DNA from: Paraescarpia echinospica
Lineage: Eukaryota; Annelida; Polychaeta; Sabellida; Siboglinidae
Assembly: GCA_020002185.1 (NCBI GenBank)
Contig: CM034531.1
Location: 71,754,391 to 71,818,390, forward strand
DNA: 64,000 nucleotides
Direction: 5' to 3'
Below are positions 33,993 to 46,988 of the stretch, one piece after another. Both the position numbers and the translations under genes were made by a program. The notes beneath the pieces are model-generated. The model did no database searches and was not told where the DNA came from. It saw only the letters and a list, made by a program, of their open reading frames with translations. Every line of letters starts with the position of its first letter. Position 1 is the first letter of the stretch.

Positions 33993-34735
33993 TGTAAGGA
34001 ATTAAGCATTGCATAAATTCCTAGTAATTACTTGTCCATGAAATATAGTAATTATTATATAGGAAGTTATGTTAATAAGTATATCCTTAGAACTGCTTTA
34101 GTCTAGTAGCTTGTGTTCTTATAATTAGATCTGAGATGCAGGGTGTTCCCATAGGTTTAGCTCGGGTCATTTCCAGAGATAGCTGGGCTGGGCAATAGTC
34201 GGGAGATGAGTCAGTTAGCAGATAAGGTAATGCTGGATCAGAGACCAGGTAGCCAGGTAGCGAGCCCGATTGTAGCGCGCCATATTAAGAAATGCAGAAG
34301 AGGCACTGACCAATGGAAATCGCGAGTCACTAGGAAGAGTGGGAAGTAGCGGGTATTTAAGGAAAGAGTAGTGCACGATTGGGATTGGATTGAGAGAGGC
34401 TTTGGAGCAGAAACATGTAACATTATGTCTGGTTCCCACGGAGGACCAGTGTTGATTGTACTGATCTGTATCACGCTAACTGTATATATTAAAGTTCTTG
34501 AAACGAACAATGGAAAGTCTTCTGCGATAATTGAGTAATTAGAACCTTCCTCTGTGAGTATCTGATTTCTATTAGACATTGACACATTGGCTGAACTGAG
34601 TAGGTCGATGTCTAAATTGTCTAGGAAATCAACGCAGAGGAAGAACGTTGCAATACGTGCCCAAATTAGAATACCGAGTCTACAAACGGAATAGGCAGAT
34701 GCGACCAAATAACAGTAGACACCTGGCATTCTACA
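33993..34735 (+). mobile_element. Solo-LTR-like insertion present in block A only
   Basis: A 743-bp segment starts TGTAAGG and ends TCTACA, giving perfect TGTA/TACA inverted ends. It is flanked by ATGT (33989-33992) and ATAT (34736-34739), a likely 4-bp target duplication with one change. Block B at 52251-52270 has the uninterrupted site GATCATATGAG. A TATTTAAG box near 34350 and ATTAAAG near 34487 fit an LTR promoter and polyadenylation region. No internal coding region is present, as expected for a solo LTR left by recombination. The 163-codon antisense frame within it has no recognisable motif. The family (Gypsy, BEL or Copia) cannot be told. Confidence 0.7.
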
Positions 34736-34739
34736 ATAT

Positions 34740-35371
34740 GAGTTCCGACATCTTTCTTTGTGCAGTGTACGGTGAACAGTTTAATAGATTCGTACAGTAT
34801 ACAATGTCACAATTGTACAACCATTGTGCATAATTCCAGACCTACACTCCTAACAAATTGTGGTTTTGGGTTTGTTCGACTAAAAACCGAACAGTCGTGC
34901 AATGTACGATGTCTCGCAACACGACAAAACTCGGCTAGCTTGTTTATTTAGCAAGTTATTTACCAGATTCGAAAGTTGAATCGCAACAACAACAAATGCA
35001 TAATATAAGTGCAACAGCCAGCGGTACGACGTTGTGAAGGGTCGGGCAGTGTACAACGACCAGTAAACAAAACGCTCTACCTGTGAATGTCAATCCCCGG
35101 CAACCATTCCGTCAAGGCAAACAAAGCCAGCATACACGTTTTTGCTGGGCTGAACAGGGTACTTCACACAACAAAACTTAATATTTTTTATCATCTCAGA
35201 AATTAATGACATTCTGTATTGATTTAGACATAATTCCCTAAAATCCGCATTGACAGCTGCAAAAAAGACTAGATTTTTCTTTCAATCTATATCTCCTCTA
35301 ACCCTAAATAATGTGCCATCGAGTGTTTTGACTGTGAATGTCCATGATTAGGTAAAATACGTTGATGTTAC
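34740..35371. other. Unassigned spacer
   Basis: Matches 52261-52883 in block B closely. The short open frames have no recognisable motif. Nothing functional is seen. Confidence 0.3.
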
Positions 35372-35466
35372 GCATATTTAAATATTAAAAACATCACTTT
35401 TTACGGCAAAGAGCAGAAAACGTCGCTTGGTGCGTGTCAGATTTACACAAAGCCTCATCACCAGGG

Positions 35467-35700
35467 ATGCGTGCATATAGTTCCAGAATGTTCTGCGATC
35501 GCTACGACACGCGCATGTGTTACGACAACTTCTGTTGTATAGAGCAAGCTGAACCAGTTGCACAGTCACGGTACGAAAAATCGTTGCTAGTCAAACTATC
35601 GAACCACTCGCAAAAAACGTTTACCAGCGTACGCCTGACATTAGTGGTTGCCATATATGTTATCTTGTTTAACTTCCTGGGTTATTATATTGCCAGATAA
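35467..35700 (+). other. Small cysteine-rich frame with hydrophobic tail, block A copy
   Basis: A 77-codon frame beginning MRAYSSRMFCDRYD, with CYDNFCC near residue 20 and a hydrophobic stretch (LTLVVAIYVILFNFLG) near the C-terminus. It is preceded by a CCTCATCACCAG acceptor-like site. Related frames occur at 19742-19981 (-) and 52964-53134 (+). No known family is recognised and a chance frame cannot be excluded. Confidence 0.25.
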
Positions 35701-36283
35701 GTGACGCTTCTCTACTGACATTCAGGATCTCAGAAAATATGACTCACGCAGTCACAAAGACAATCCCGTTTGGCGCGCTTTCAAGCAGCAGAATTGTCGT
35801 CGATACCTACAAATAAACAACGCTGTGTGTGCAAATGGAAAACTTCCGCCACCAAAAGTTGAAAGGTTTGCCAAGCTGCAAGGTTTGTTCTAACAGTGAA
35901 TCGTCATGGCTATCTGCATATGAACGTCAAATGTCGAGTTCAGCAACCAGCGGCCCAACCCTAAATTATGTTCGTAGTTCAGCATGAAGCTTGGATAATT
36001 ACGTGCGTCTTTAAACTAATTAAATAACAAGGCCGGGTCTGTACATGGCCAAAAGGGATTGCCGTGTAACTGAATGACCCTTTCCCAAGTAATAAATCAA
36101 CTACTGCCATCATTACCGTCATCAACGTCAGCAACAATGTGTCGGTGGTGACGTTGCCAAGGGGCAGATTGAATTGTCAAATCACGGTTTCCATCAAAAT
36201 GCGTCCAGTGACAAAAGAGAGCTCAATTCGCAATAACAAACGTTTACTCTCCCTCTCCACTCTCCAAGCCATTGAGTCACTCA

Positions 36284-37080
36284 TTCACTCACTCACTCAC
36301 TCACTCACTCACTCACTCACTCACTCGCTCACTCGCTCACTAATTCATGTATACACTCTCTCTCTCTCACTCTCTCACTCTCTCACTCTCTCACTCTCTC
36401 ACTCTCTCACTCTCTCAATCTCTCACTCTCTCACTCTCTCACTCACCCACTCACTCACTCATCCACCGACTACATTAGTGTGCGCGTGCGCGTGCGTCCG
36501 GGAATGCCCATGAGTGTGTATGTGCGTGTGTGTGTGTGTGTGCGTGTTCGTGTGCGTGTGCGTGTGCGTGTGCGTGTGCGTGTGCGTGCACGTGTGTGTG
36601 TTGGTGTGGGTGTGCGTGTGTGTGTACGAGTGTGCGTGTATGTATGTGTGTGTGTGCGCGCGTTGGTGTGACAGTGTGTGTGTGCGCGCGTGCGCGCGTA
36701 TGTGTATGCGCGCGAACACATTTATAATTGCTTGTTCGTCACACAATAGCGTTCATATTAAACTAATATTTAAAAAATCTCACTCACTCACTCACTCTCT
36801 CACTCTCTCAATCTCTCACTCACGCACTCACCGACTGCATTTGTGTGCGTGTGAGCGTGCGTCTGGAAATCCCCATGAGTGGGTGCGTGTGCGTGTACGT
36901 GTGTGTGTGTGTGGGTGTCTGTATGTGCGTGTGTGTGCGTGTGTGAGCGTGTGTGTATGTGTGTGTGTTTGTGTGCGTGTATGTGTATTGATTGTGACTG
37001 TGTGTTCACGTGTGTGTGACTGTGTGTGTGCGCGTGCGCGCGTGTGTGTTGCCGCGCGAACACATTTGTATTTGCTTGTT
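36284..37080. repeat. Low-complexity region with a tandem duplication of about 350 bp
   Basis: (ACTC)n at 36284-36345 and (CTCTCA)n to about 36460 are followed by GTGC-rich DNA. The segment from ATTAGTGTGCGCGTG to AACACATTTATAATTGCTTG (about 36474-36733) is repeated in diverged form at about 36838-37079 (ATTTGTGTGCGTGTG to AACACATTTGTATTTGCTTG), with ACTC/CTCT DNA between. Confidence 0.8.
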
Positions 37081-37214
37081 CTTGACAATATAACATTGAT
37101 ATTAAACTAATATTTTTTTTAAAGGATGTGCCAAGCCCTATTGTGTAGATGGCTGTCTCCTTTTTTCCAGCGAGTACTTTTCACTCGAGCTACCTCTATC
37201 ATTACAACTGCCAC

Positions 37215-37310
37215 TTTTCGCAATTCGAGCTGTGTAGTGTTGGATATATTTTAGTGGTTTAGGTGGGTTCGAGGGGGATAATGTTGCTGATATTTCGTAT
37301 ATTGTTTATA
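37215..37310 (+). repeat. Dispersed repeat R1, copy 3
   Basis: TTCGAGCTGTGTAGTGTTGG and TTCGAGGGGGATAATGTTGC match the copies at 15450 and 18470 (inverted). The match fades at TTTCGTATATTG, before an (AC)n tract at 37328-37386 that runs into the gap. Confidence 0.6.
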
Positions 37311-37327
37311 TTTCGTACATACCATAG

Positions 37328-37386
<59 letters not shown>

Positions 37387-38386
37387 NNNNNNNNNNNNNN
37401 NNNNNNNNNNNNNNNNNNNNNNNNNNNNNNNNNNNNNNNNNNNNNNNNNNNNNNNNNNNNNNNNNNNNNNNNNNNNNNNNNNNNNNNNNNNNNNNNNNNN
37501 NNNNNNNNNNNNNNNNNNNNNNNNNNNNNNNNNNNNNNNNNNNNNNNNNNNNNNNNNNNNNNNNNNNNNNNNNNNNNNNNNNNNNNNNNNNNNNNNNNNN
37601 NNNNNNNNNNNNNNNNNNNNNNNNNNNNNNNNNNNNNNNNNNNNNNNNNNNNNNNNNNNNNNNNNNNNNNNNNNNNNNNNNNNNNNNNNNNNNNNNNNNN
37701 NNNNNNNNNNNNNNNNNNNNNNNNNNNNNNNNNNNNNNNNNNNNNNNNNNNNNNNNNNNNNNNNNNNNNNNNNNNNNNNNNNNNNNNNNNNNNNNNNNNN
37801 NNNNNNNNNNNNNNNNNNNNNNNNNNNNNNNNNNNNNNNNNNNNNNNNNNNNNNNNNNNNNNNNNNNNNNNNNNNNNNNNNNNNNNNNNNNNNNNNNNNN
37901 NNNNNNNNNNNNNNNNNNNNNNNNNNNNNNNNNNNNNNNNNNNNNNNNNNNNNNNNNNNNNNNNNNNNNNNNNNNNNNNNNNNNNNNNNNNNNNNNNNNN
38001 NNNNNNNNNNNNNNNNNNNNNNNNNNNNNNNNNNNNNNNNNNNNNNNNNNNNNNNNNNNNNNNNNNNNNNNNNNNNNNNNNNNNNNNNNNNNNNNNNNNN
38101 NNNNNNNNNNNNNNNNNNNNNNNNNNNNNNNNNNNNNNNNNNNNNNNNNNNNNNNNNNNNNNNNNNNNNNNNNNNNNNNNNNNNNNNNNNNNNNNNNNNN
38201 NNNNNNNNNNNNNNNNNNNNNNNNNNNNNNNNNNNNNNNNNNNNNNNNNNNNNNNNNNNNNNNNNNNNNNNNNNNNNNNNNNNNNNNNNNNNNNNNNNNN
38301 NNNNNNNNNNNNNNNNNNNNNNNNNNNNNNNNNNNNNNNNNNNNNNNNNNNNNNNNNNNNNNNNNNNNNNNNNNNNNNNNNNNNNN
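37387..38386. other. Assembly gap of exactly 1,000 N
   Basis: A round-number run of N is a scaffolding placeholder. It is preceded by (AC)n and followed directly by sequence matching 21151, so the true distance and even the adjacency are unknown. Confidence 0.98.
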
Positions 38387-40316
38387 CGGTGACTCCTATT
38401 GAGACAAAGTGTCGCTATCATAGGAGCCACCCTATTTACTTTAATAATAACATAGGTACTTTTAATCAACAATAACTTCTATCTCAAGTGTGTGTGTGTG
38501 TTTGTGCGTGTGCGTGTGCGTGTGTGCATTCGTGGATGCAAGTGCATTATTTTTTATTTTGCACGTACGTGTACGCATGCATACACTCTTACGTTAGTGT
38601 CATTGTAATCGATTACACATTTATGAACATTTCAAAATAAAATATAATAATTTGGGGGGATGCCACATCATATGTTGACGTTCGCGTAGTAAACAAAAAC
38701 AGTATGGACAAGAAACTGGCATCGCACGCAGTATTTAAAATCCGAAAACTCACTGCGCGTTGTCATTATAATCTGTTTGCTTTATACAGCCCAGGTCCAT
38801 TCAGAAATACCAACCAGACATTATTGTAGTCATTTAAGCAAATATATGACAGCTTGCTATAGGATTATTATCATACACGCTCTCGTCCTTTGCCACTTAA
38901 AGTCCTTGGAGGCTGTTAATAATATATTATACAAATATAATTTAAATAATGTTATATTAATTATGTATTAGTCAAATTGCCTCCTTTCATAATTAACTCT
39001 TCTCACTATTCATAGTATTACTGATTGGGAATCACTAATATATTATCTATTTTCTAACATACATGGGCTAAGTTATATTGTTAATTTGTTGTTTTAATTT
39101 ACTCATTTAATTTAATTTAATTCATTAACATTTCTAGAAAGACTAGTTTAATTTAATTTAATTAATTGACTTTACCAACATAGGTTCATTTAATTTAATT
39201 AACAAATTCCCAATTAGCTGTAATCTAGGTGTTTATTTAGAAAATGGGTTTAATGAGTACTTCACTTCCATGTTACCCAGGTTTTTCCTCCCTTCCACCT
39301 TATCTCCTTTCTCCAGACCTGCAATCAGTAGCCTAACACGTAGGTTAGGTTGAGGCAGACGTAGAAACGACCATACAAGAGAATATCTAGTGGCAATGGT
39401 AGGCAGTCGTAGGTCTTAACTGATGGTTAATTGTGGCTTCGGAACATTTCTTTCTAGAAAAATGACCATTCACGCAGCCCACCTGTTGGGAGGAGTGAAC
39501 CTATGGATTGCGAGTATAAATAGCATCAAAGAGAGAAACAAAACATGTGTGATTCAGCAAAGATAGCTACACTTTGGAAGCTTTTTAGATTATCAACTCA
39601 GCTAAAACAAGCCAGCCAGATCTAGTTGTACTTGTAATATGAACTTTTAATAACACCACTATCATGATAGCAATGTGTACGTGTAATTTTGCAACTACCA
39701 TAACTGTATCTCTGTATGTACTATGACCTATATACATGGGGGAAGTCACGTAAACTGATCATACCAGATCTACAAGAGTAGAGAAAAATCACGTTTACTA
39801 GGCTTCTTAAATTTGTTAAAATAACAATTTATTGTATTGATTACTGGCATCAATGCGCTTTAACTTACAACATCACACATTAAACTAATATGTATGAATT
39901 TAATCAATAATTTTGCAAACTCCGTAAATAATTAGATAGTGTAGATACTAATACTTTATATTCTCTATACTGATTTACAAACATACTGTTAAGGTAATAA
40001 TGTCTTTAACTCTGGGGGACTTACCTACTTGTATTTGAACTACCAGTAATAACTGTATGAAACCGTAGCTTTATACATTCTTACGAGTAGTAGTTCAATC
40101 TGATGTATTCCACGCCTCGTACAAATTGTATCACTTATGTTCACGCACAAGCGTGTTTTAACAGGGAAATAAATCAAACAATGGTATTTTCTGTCATATT
40201 ATATATAATTTTGTTACGTGTCAAACATTTCCAGTCCGTCGTGGTAAGTGGTGCATATGTGTACAGTTTCAACATTAACGCACTTGTAAGTACTAGTTTC
40301 CCTTTCCATGTTTCAG
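38387..40316 (+). repeat. Upstream flank of galaxin-like locus 3
   Basis: Matches 21151-23219 with few substitutions. The conserved promoter-like set is TATATATAA at 40200-40208, CCAGTCCGTCGTG ending at 40243, donor GTAAGT at 40244 and acceptor TTTCAG ending at 40316 (73-nt candidate intron). A short TG tract lies at 38487-38530. No other gene seen. Confidence 0.75.
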
Positions 40317-40326
40317 ACTCTGCCGA

Positions 40327-42150
40327 TTGAGACTTCCAATTCCGGTGTTCCTGTTGCTCGTCGCAGTTTGCGTCGCTGGGGCCGATGCAGGATTTCCTTC
40401 GCCGCGTGCTGTGTGCGGTTTCCGTTCGTACAACCCGCGCACCTTCCTGTGCTGCAAGGGGAACCTTCTGCGAAAGACGTCCATCTACATGGGATGCTGT
40501 GGTAGACGCCCTTACAATTTCCAAACTCAACTATGCTGCTATGGACGGATTCAGAGCAGGTCAAAGCCATGCAGACCACTATGTGGTATTCGTTCTTACA
40601 ATCCTCGGATACAAAAGTGTTGCTACGGAAGAATAATTCAGAGCAGGTCAAAGCCATGCGGACCATTGTGTGCTAACCGTCCTTACAATCCTCTAATACA
40701 AAAGTGTTGCTACGGACGAATAATTCAGAGCAGGTCAGTGCCATGCGGACCACTATGTGCTAACCGTCCTTACAATCCTCGAATACAACAATGTTGCTAC
40801 GGACGAATAATTCAGAGCAGGTCAGTGCCATGCGGACCACTATGTGCTAACCGTCCTTACAATCCTCGAATACAACAATGTTGCTACGGACGAATAATTC
40901 AGAGCAGGTCAAAGCCATGCGGACCACTATGTGCTAACCGTCCTTACAATCCCCGAATACAAAAGTGTTGCTACGGACGAATAATTCAGAGCAGGTCAAA
41001 GCCATGTGGACCACTATGTGGTATTCGTCCTTACGATCCTCGAATACAAAAGTGTTGCTACGGACGAATAATTCAGAGCAGGTCAATGCCATGCGGACCA
41101 CTATGTGCTAACCGTCCTTACAATCCTCGAATACAAAAGTGTTGCTACGGACGAATAATTCAGAGCAGGTCAAAGCCATGTGGATCACTATGTGGTATTC
41201 GTCCTTACGATCCTCGAATACAAAAGTGTTGCTACGGACGAATAATTCAGAGCAGGTCAATGCCATGCGGACCACTATGTGCTAACCGTCCTTACAATCC
41301 TCGAATACAAAAGTGTTGCTACGGACGAGTAATTCAGAGCAGGTCAAAACCATGCGGACCACTATGTGCTAACCGTCCTTACAATCCTCGAATACAAAAG
41401 TGTTGCTACGGACGAATAATTCAGAGCAGGTCAAAACCATGCGGACCACTATGTGCTAACCGTCCTTACAATCCTCGAATACAAAAGTGTTGCTACGGAC
41501 GAATAATTCAGAGCAGGTCAAAGCCATGTGGATCACTATGTGGTATTCGTCCTTACGATCCTCGAATACAAAAGTGTTGCTACGGACGAATAATTCAGAG
41601 CAGGTCAATGCCATGCGGAACACAATGTGGTAACCGTCCTTACAATCCTCGAATACAAAAGTGTTGCTACGGACGAGTAATTCAGAGCAGGTCAAAACCA
41701 TGCGGACCACTATGTGCTAACCGTCCTTACAATCCTCGAATACAAAAGTGTTGCTACGGACGAATAATTCAGAGCAGGTCAAAGCCATGTGGATCACTAT
41801 GTGGTATTCGTCCTTACGATCCTCGAATACAAAAGTGTTGCTACGGACGAATAATTCAGAGCAGGTCAATGCCATGCGGAACACAGTGTGGTAACCGTCC
41901 TTACAATCCTCGAATACAAAAGTGTTGCTACGGACGAGTAATTCAGAGCAGGTCAAAACCATGCGGACCACTATGTGCTAACCGTCCTTACAATCCTCGA
42001 ATACAAAAGTGTTGCTACGGACGAATAATTCAGAGCAGGTCAAAGCCATGCGGACCACTATGTGGTATTCGTCCTTACAATCATCTAATACAAAAGTGTT
42101 GCTACGGACGAATAATTCAGAGCAGGTCAATGCCATGCAAACTGCACTGA
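40327..42150 (+). CDS. Galaxin-like secreted cysteine-rich repeat protein 3 (607 codons, uninterrupted)
   Basis: This is the only full-length open galaxin-like gene in the window. It has a leader (RLPIPVFLLLVAVCVAGADA) with likely cleavage before GFPSPRAVC, a first unit with FLCCKGNLL, a hybrid unit (CCGRRPYNFQTQLCCYGRIQ) and then 18 units of 29 residues of the form CANRPYNPRIQKCCYGRII followed by QSRSKPCGPL. Each unit has a C-x3-C pair and an adjacent CC, so about 80 cysteines that probably form disulfides. Galaxins are extracellular matrix proteins of coral skeletons; relatives occur in molluscs and squid. A structural or secreted role is likely but not shown. The start given is a TTG; no ATG is in frame upstream, so an initiating exon or non-AUG start is needed. 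It ends with TGA at 42148-42150, and related coding-like sequence follows. Confidence 0.7.
   Translation: MRLPIPVFLLLVAVCVAGADAGFPSPRAVCGFRSYNPRTFLCCKGNLLRKTSIYMGCCGRRPYNFQTQLCCYGRIQSRSKPCRPLCGIRSYNPRIQKCCYGRIIQSRSKPCGPLCANRPYNPLIQKCCYGRIIQSRSVPCGPLCANRPYNPRIQQCCYGRIIQSRSVPCGPLCANRPYNPRIQQCCYGRIIQSRSKPCGPLCANRPYNPRIQKCCYGRIIQSRSKPCGPLCGIRPYDPRIQKCCYGRIIQSRSMPCGPLCANRPYNPRIQKCCYGRIIQSRSKPCGSLCGIRPYDPRIQKCCYGRIIQSRSMPCGPLCANRPYNPRIQKCCYGRVIQSRSKPCGPLCANRPYNPRIQKCCYGRIIQSRSKPCGPLCANRPYNPRIQKCCYGRIIQSRSKPCGSLCGIRPYDPRIQKCCYGRIIQSRSMPCGTQCGNRPYNPRIQKCCYGRVIQSRSKPCGPLCANRPYNPRIQKCCYGRIIQSRSKPCGSLCGIRPYDPRIQKCCYGRIIQSRSMPCGTQCGNRPYNPRIQKCCYGRVIQSRSKPCGPLCANRPYNPRIQKCCYGRIIQSRSKPCGPLCGIRPYNHLIQKCCYGRIIQSRSMPCKLH
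41364..41971 (+). repeat. 261-bp higher-order duplication within the 87-bp array of locus 3
   Basis: Three consecutive 87-bp units (CGIRPYD type ending MPCGTQ, then CGNRPYN, then CANRPYN ending KPCGSL or KPCGPL) occur twice in succession. The register is marked by the antisense copy-to-copy spacing of exactly 261 bp (for example 41710 to 41971). The two copies are nearly identical, so the expansion is recent. Confidence 0.75.
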
Positions 42151-42459
42151 CGTGTTCTTCCTTACAATCTTTTCACTGAAATAAGTTGTCGTAGAATGAT
42201 TCATACAATGGCATCCATATTCACGCGATGCTGTGGTATTCGTCCTTACAATATCCGGTGGCAAATGTGTAGCAGAGGGAACATTCAAAGAAAAACGTCT
42301 TGTTTGAGTATTGAAATGTATAAAAAAAACAGTTATCGGAATATGCACGTTTACTTTAACCATACTTTAAATGTAACCGGCACGGAGTTGATGTTGGAAT
42401 TGCATTACCATGTCATTAAGCATACGCTGTTAAAACCTAAAACGGTATTTGAAACCTAA
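42151..42459 (+). pseudogene. In-frame tail beyond the stop of galaxin-like locus 3
   Basis: Directly after TGA the same frame stays open for 103 codons. It has RVLPYN, then FTRCCGIRPYNIRWQMCSRG and NIQRKTSC, all galaxin-like. It then diverges from loci 1 and 4 at a deletion that joins sequence matching 11698. The conserved tryptophan codon is intact. It could be a relic of the longer ancestral C-terminus, or be reached by readthrough or splicing, for which there is no direct evidence. Confidence 0.5.
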
Positions 42460-43110
42460 TGTTATATTCGCTGCTGCTATCGCCACAAATGCGTTTTCGA
42501 ATGTTATCGATTTTGTGCAAGAAATATGCAATTTTCAATTACTGCGGAAATAAAGTATATTACCAGAGAATGATATGTGTCAATATCGTATTTATTGTTC
42601 CGTATAACATTTGATCGGTGCCAATTTTTCTTTGTCTTATCCCAGTACGTATACATCGATCACACACGAAATCAGATAATCTTATTCAGGTTTAGTCTCT
42701 GTTGCCTTCGTCTTATAGTTGTCTACTGTACTTCTATAAGCCCCTACATTTTCAATTGTCATTAAACATACGCTGTTGAAACCTAAAACGGCATTTGACA
42801 CGTAATGTAATAGTCGCTGCTGCTATCGCCATAACTGCTGCTTAGAATGTTGTCGATGTTGTGCAAGAAATATGTAATTTTAAATAGCAGCGCAAATAAA
42901 ATATATTACCAGAAGATGGTATGCGCCACTGTCGTATTTATTGTTCCGTATAAAACTTGATCGGTGCCAAGTTTTCTTTGTCTTACCCTAGTACGTATAC
43001 ATTGATCACACACCAAATCAGATAATCTTGTTCAGGTTTTGTCTCTGTTGCCGTCGTCTTACAATTGTCGACTGTACTTCTATAAGCCCCTACATTTCCA
43101 ATTATCGAAT
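42412..43110 (+). repeat. Tandem duplication of about 350 bp in the 3' flank of locus 3
   Basis: TGTCATTAAGCATACGCTGT near 42411 recurs as TGTCATTAAACATACGCTGT near 42761, and the homology continues through GTTCCGTATAA, GATCGGTGCCAA and CTTCTATAAGCCCCTACATT. Locus 2 has a single copy. The candidate poly(A) signal AATAAA (42549-42554) is duplicated with it (near 42895). Confidence 0.8.
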
Positions 43111-44411
<1,301 letters not shown>

Positions 44412-44902
44412 GACAGCATTTACAAGATGATCTTGACAGGTTGATCATATGGTCTGAAATGTGGCAAATGTCAATTTTTGGAAATGTAAATGCCTCCACA
44501 CAGGACATGGGATCGAAGATGTAGAATATATAATGGGGGTACTGTAATAAGTACTACTGTAAAAGAAAAGGACTTAGGGTTAACCATTAGTGCTGATATG
44601 TAGGTTTCAGAGCAATGCGGAATTGCAGCTTCAATTGGAATTCAAATTATTGGATTAATTAGGCGAGATATAGCGTATCAGGAAAAATAACTAATAATAT
44701 CGCTGTACAAAACAATAGTTAGGCCTCATTTAGAATATTGTATACAAGCTTGGAGGCCATACCGGAAGACGGACGTAGATATGCTAGAAAGAGTACCGAG
44801 GAGAGCGACTAAAATGATACCGAAACTGAGGAATCTCAGTTACGAAAAACGACGAATTTGGTTTGACGACACTAGAGATCAGGAGATTGAGAGGAGATCA
44901 GA
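44412..44902 (+). mobile_element. Internal CR1 fragment (block B copy)
   Basis: Same fragment and same end points as 26581-27071, with a handful of substitutions. RPHLEYCIQAWRPYR-type coding is still legible between stops. Confidence 0.8.
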
Positions 44903-45177
44903 TTGGACGATGATAATAGCGAATGTGATTCCGAATAACGACGTCGGTAGGTTGACTTTCAACTTAGTCAGTGGTAGTGTCGTCTGCGACAAATGTTGGC
45001 AGTTTTAGTTCGATGAGGAGGATATGTATCAAAATGTAAAGCGCTCCGAACATTCCTAAAGAATGGACACCGCTAAATAAGAACTGGCCTTTATTGTACT
45101 ATTATTATTTGACATATAAAAACATTGTCCGAAAGCAAAAATAATGTACAAACGCACGTAAACGCTTACTCTCCCCT

Positions 45178-45428
<251 letters not shown>

Positions 45429-46043
45429 GGTGTAATAGGTCAATAGTATTCCTTGCCTAGAGTAGAAAAAAAGCAATGTCCACATGCGCGCTCAGGCACA
45501 GTAAACAATTGTATTTGCTTTTAAGAATTGCGCCAAGAGTAGCCTCGATTACCCAGGTGCCATGAGGTGGCAGCACTTTTTCGTCCCTCACAACCGCCTG
45601 GGAGATTAAAGTTCTGCCAATGTTGCCGGTAGGGAACTTTACCCCAGATTCAGGTAGAGACGATGATTGGCACTCAGGCCAACTATGAAATAACAAATTA
45701 AATAAGGATACACTTTTATAAGATAATACTATACTATAAACACTATTCAACAATAAACTTATATTGAAACATGTCACAAAAAATAAACCGACATTAATGT
45801 TTTACGTAGTTTGGTGCCTTTTAAACATATGGTATATATTCACTATGTGGCAGCTCTGTGGCTGTCAACTATTTCTTATTATGCTTATGCTCGAGCAGAA
45901 ACAAAATACTAAGTCTGAATAAGCATGATATAAATACCAAACAAGGACAAATTTAACTAAAGAAAGTGCAATCGATGTCCCGCACAACGGTCGGACTGCT
46001 AACTAATATGTGTAGTCGCCAAAGTACAATCAAAGCGTGTTGA

Positions 46044-46119
46044 TCTTGGTGGCTATGTCGGTAGCGTGTTGAGCAATATTTTTAGGGTCCTCGGTTCGAA
46101 TCCCGTAGTGTACTCGAAA
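46044..46119 (+). repeat. tRNA-like SINE head or decayed tRNA, block B copy
   Basis: Identical to 28157-28232: A-box-like TGGCTATGTCGGTAGCG and B box GGTTCGAATCC, without a clean cloverleaf. Confidence 0.5.
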
Positions 46120-46988
46120 CTGTCGTGTGTGTTCATTTAGTTTAAGATTCATTTTATTTTGTATAATACTATTTCGGGCACTATTTCGTAAATTCGTTTC
46201 GTTATCGAAAACATACATAATGTATAAACATTCTGGGGGATAGACGTGCTAACAGGAAGTGACCGGTCAAAAGGCGGCTCCTCAGTGTTGCCATCTAGCG
46301 GATAACATTCAAAAGGCGGCTTCGGTATGTTACAGTCTCTGGTGCCAACGAGCCAGCCTGACGACACGTACACAGAAACAAAGTGTTCCGTCTGTCCACG
46401 CCGACAGCGCTGAGGCTGCGACAGACACTACGCTTGTGCAAGTACGTCGTAGACATGGTTCTATTATCGGCTCAGAAATGTAGACTACTAATGAATACGT
46501 AATTATGTGGACTTACTGTTAGAGTCCATAACAAACTTTGAGGAAATTACCTCTGACGAACTGAGATCTGACGTCATAATGGAATCATCCATGTAGTACG
46601 TGTTGTGTATGACGATGCGTTTTATGGGGATAGGATTCAAGGCTACGTAGAGGGTTTTCTTCAAGTTCGTTCGTTGATCTGTCTATATCTGACATCTATA
46701 TTGTTATTTGTTTAGCCAGTTTTGTGGCAGATTTTCATTGTTTTTCAAGGAAAATACTAACAATGCGCTTTTATTCTATTACTTTTACGTACTTATCATT
46801 AATGTAAACAACTAATCAATACAGCCATGCAAAGAATATAACAATGATTATAGACGAGCATTGTGGGCGTCTATGTCAAAACAAACGTAGGCCTAATTTT
46901 TGAGCGTTACGAAACGTTACAAGGGGGCGGAGGTTTTAAAAATATCCAAACGGTATGAGGTAATTCGTGGGTGGCCATTAAAGGGAGA

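Larger units (their letters stand above)
35372..37300 (+). repeat. Right arm of the large inverted repeat; dispersed repeat R2 plus R1
   Basis: Pairs with 18515-20052 in inverse orientation. It starts at ATTTAAATATTAAAAACATC, includes the small cysteine-rich frame at 35467-35700 and the AGCGGCCCAACCCTAAATTA segment, and ends in R1 sequence at 37215-37310. Confidence 0.75.

Noticed and set aside
34238..34729. 163-codon antisense frame
   Set aside because: It lies wholly inside the LTR-like insertion, has no motif, and is absent from block B.
37263..38472. Open frames crossing the N runs here and at 53635-54889
   Set aside because: The run of N has no stops by definition; the frames have no real sequence inside.
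40327..42150. Cysteine-rich product taken as a venom-type toxin
   Set aside because: Many tandem units with CC and RPYN motifs fit galaxin-type matrix proteins. There is no propeptide and single mature domain as in toxin precursors.
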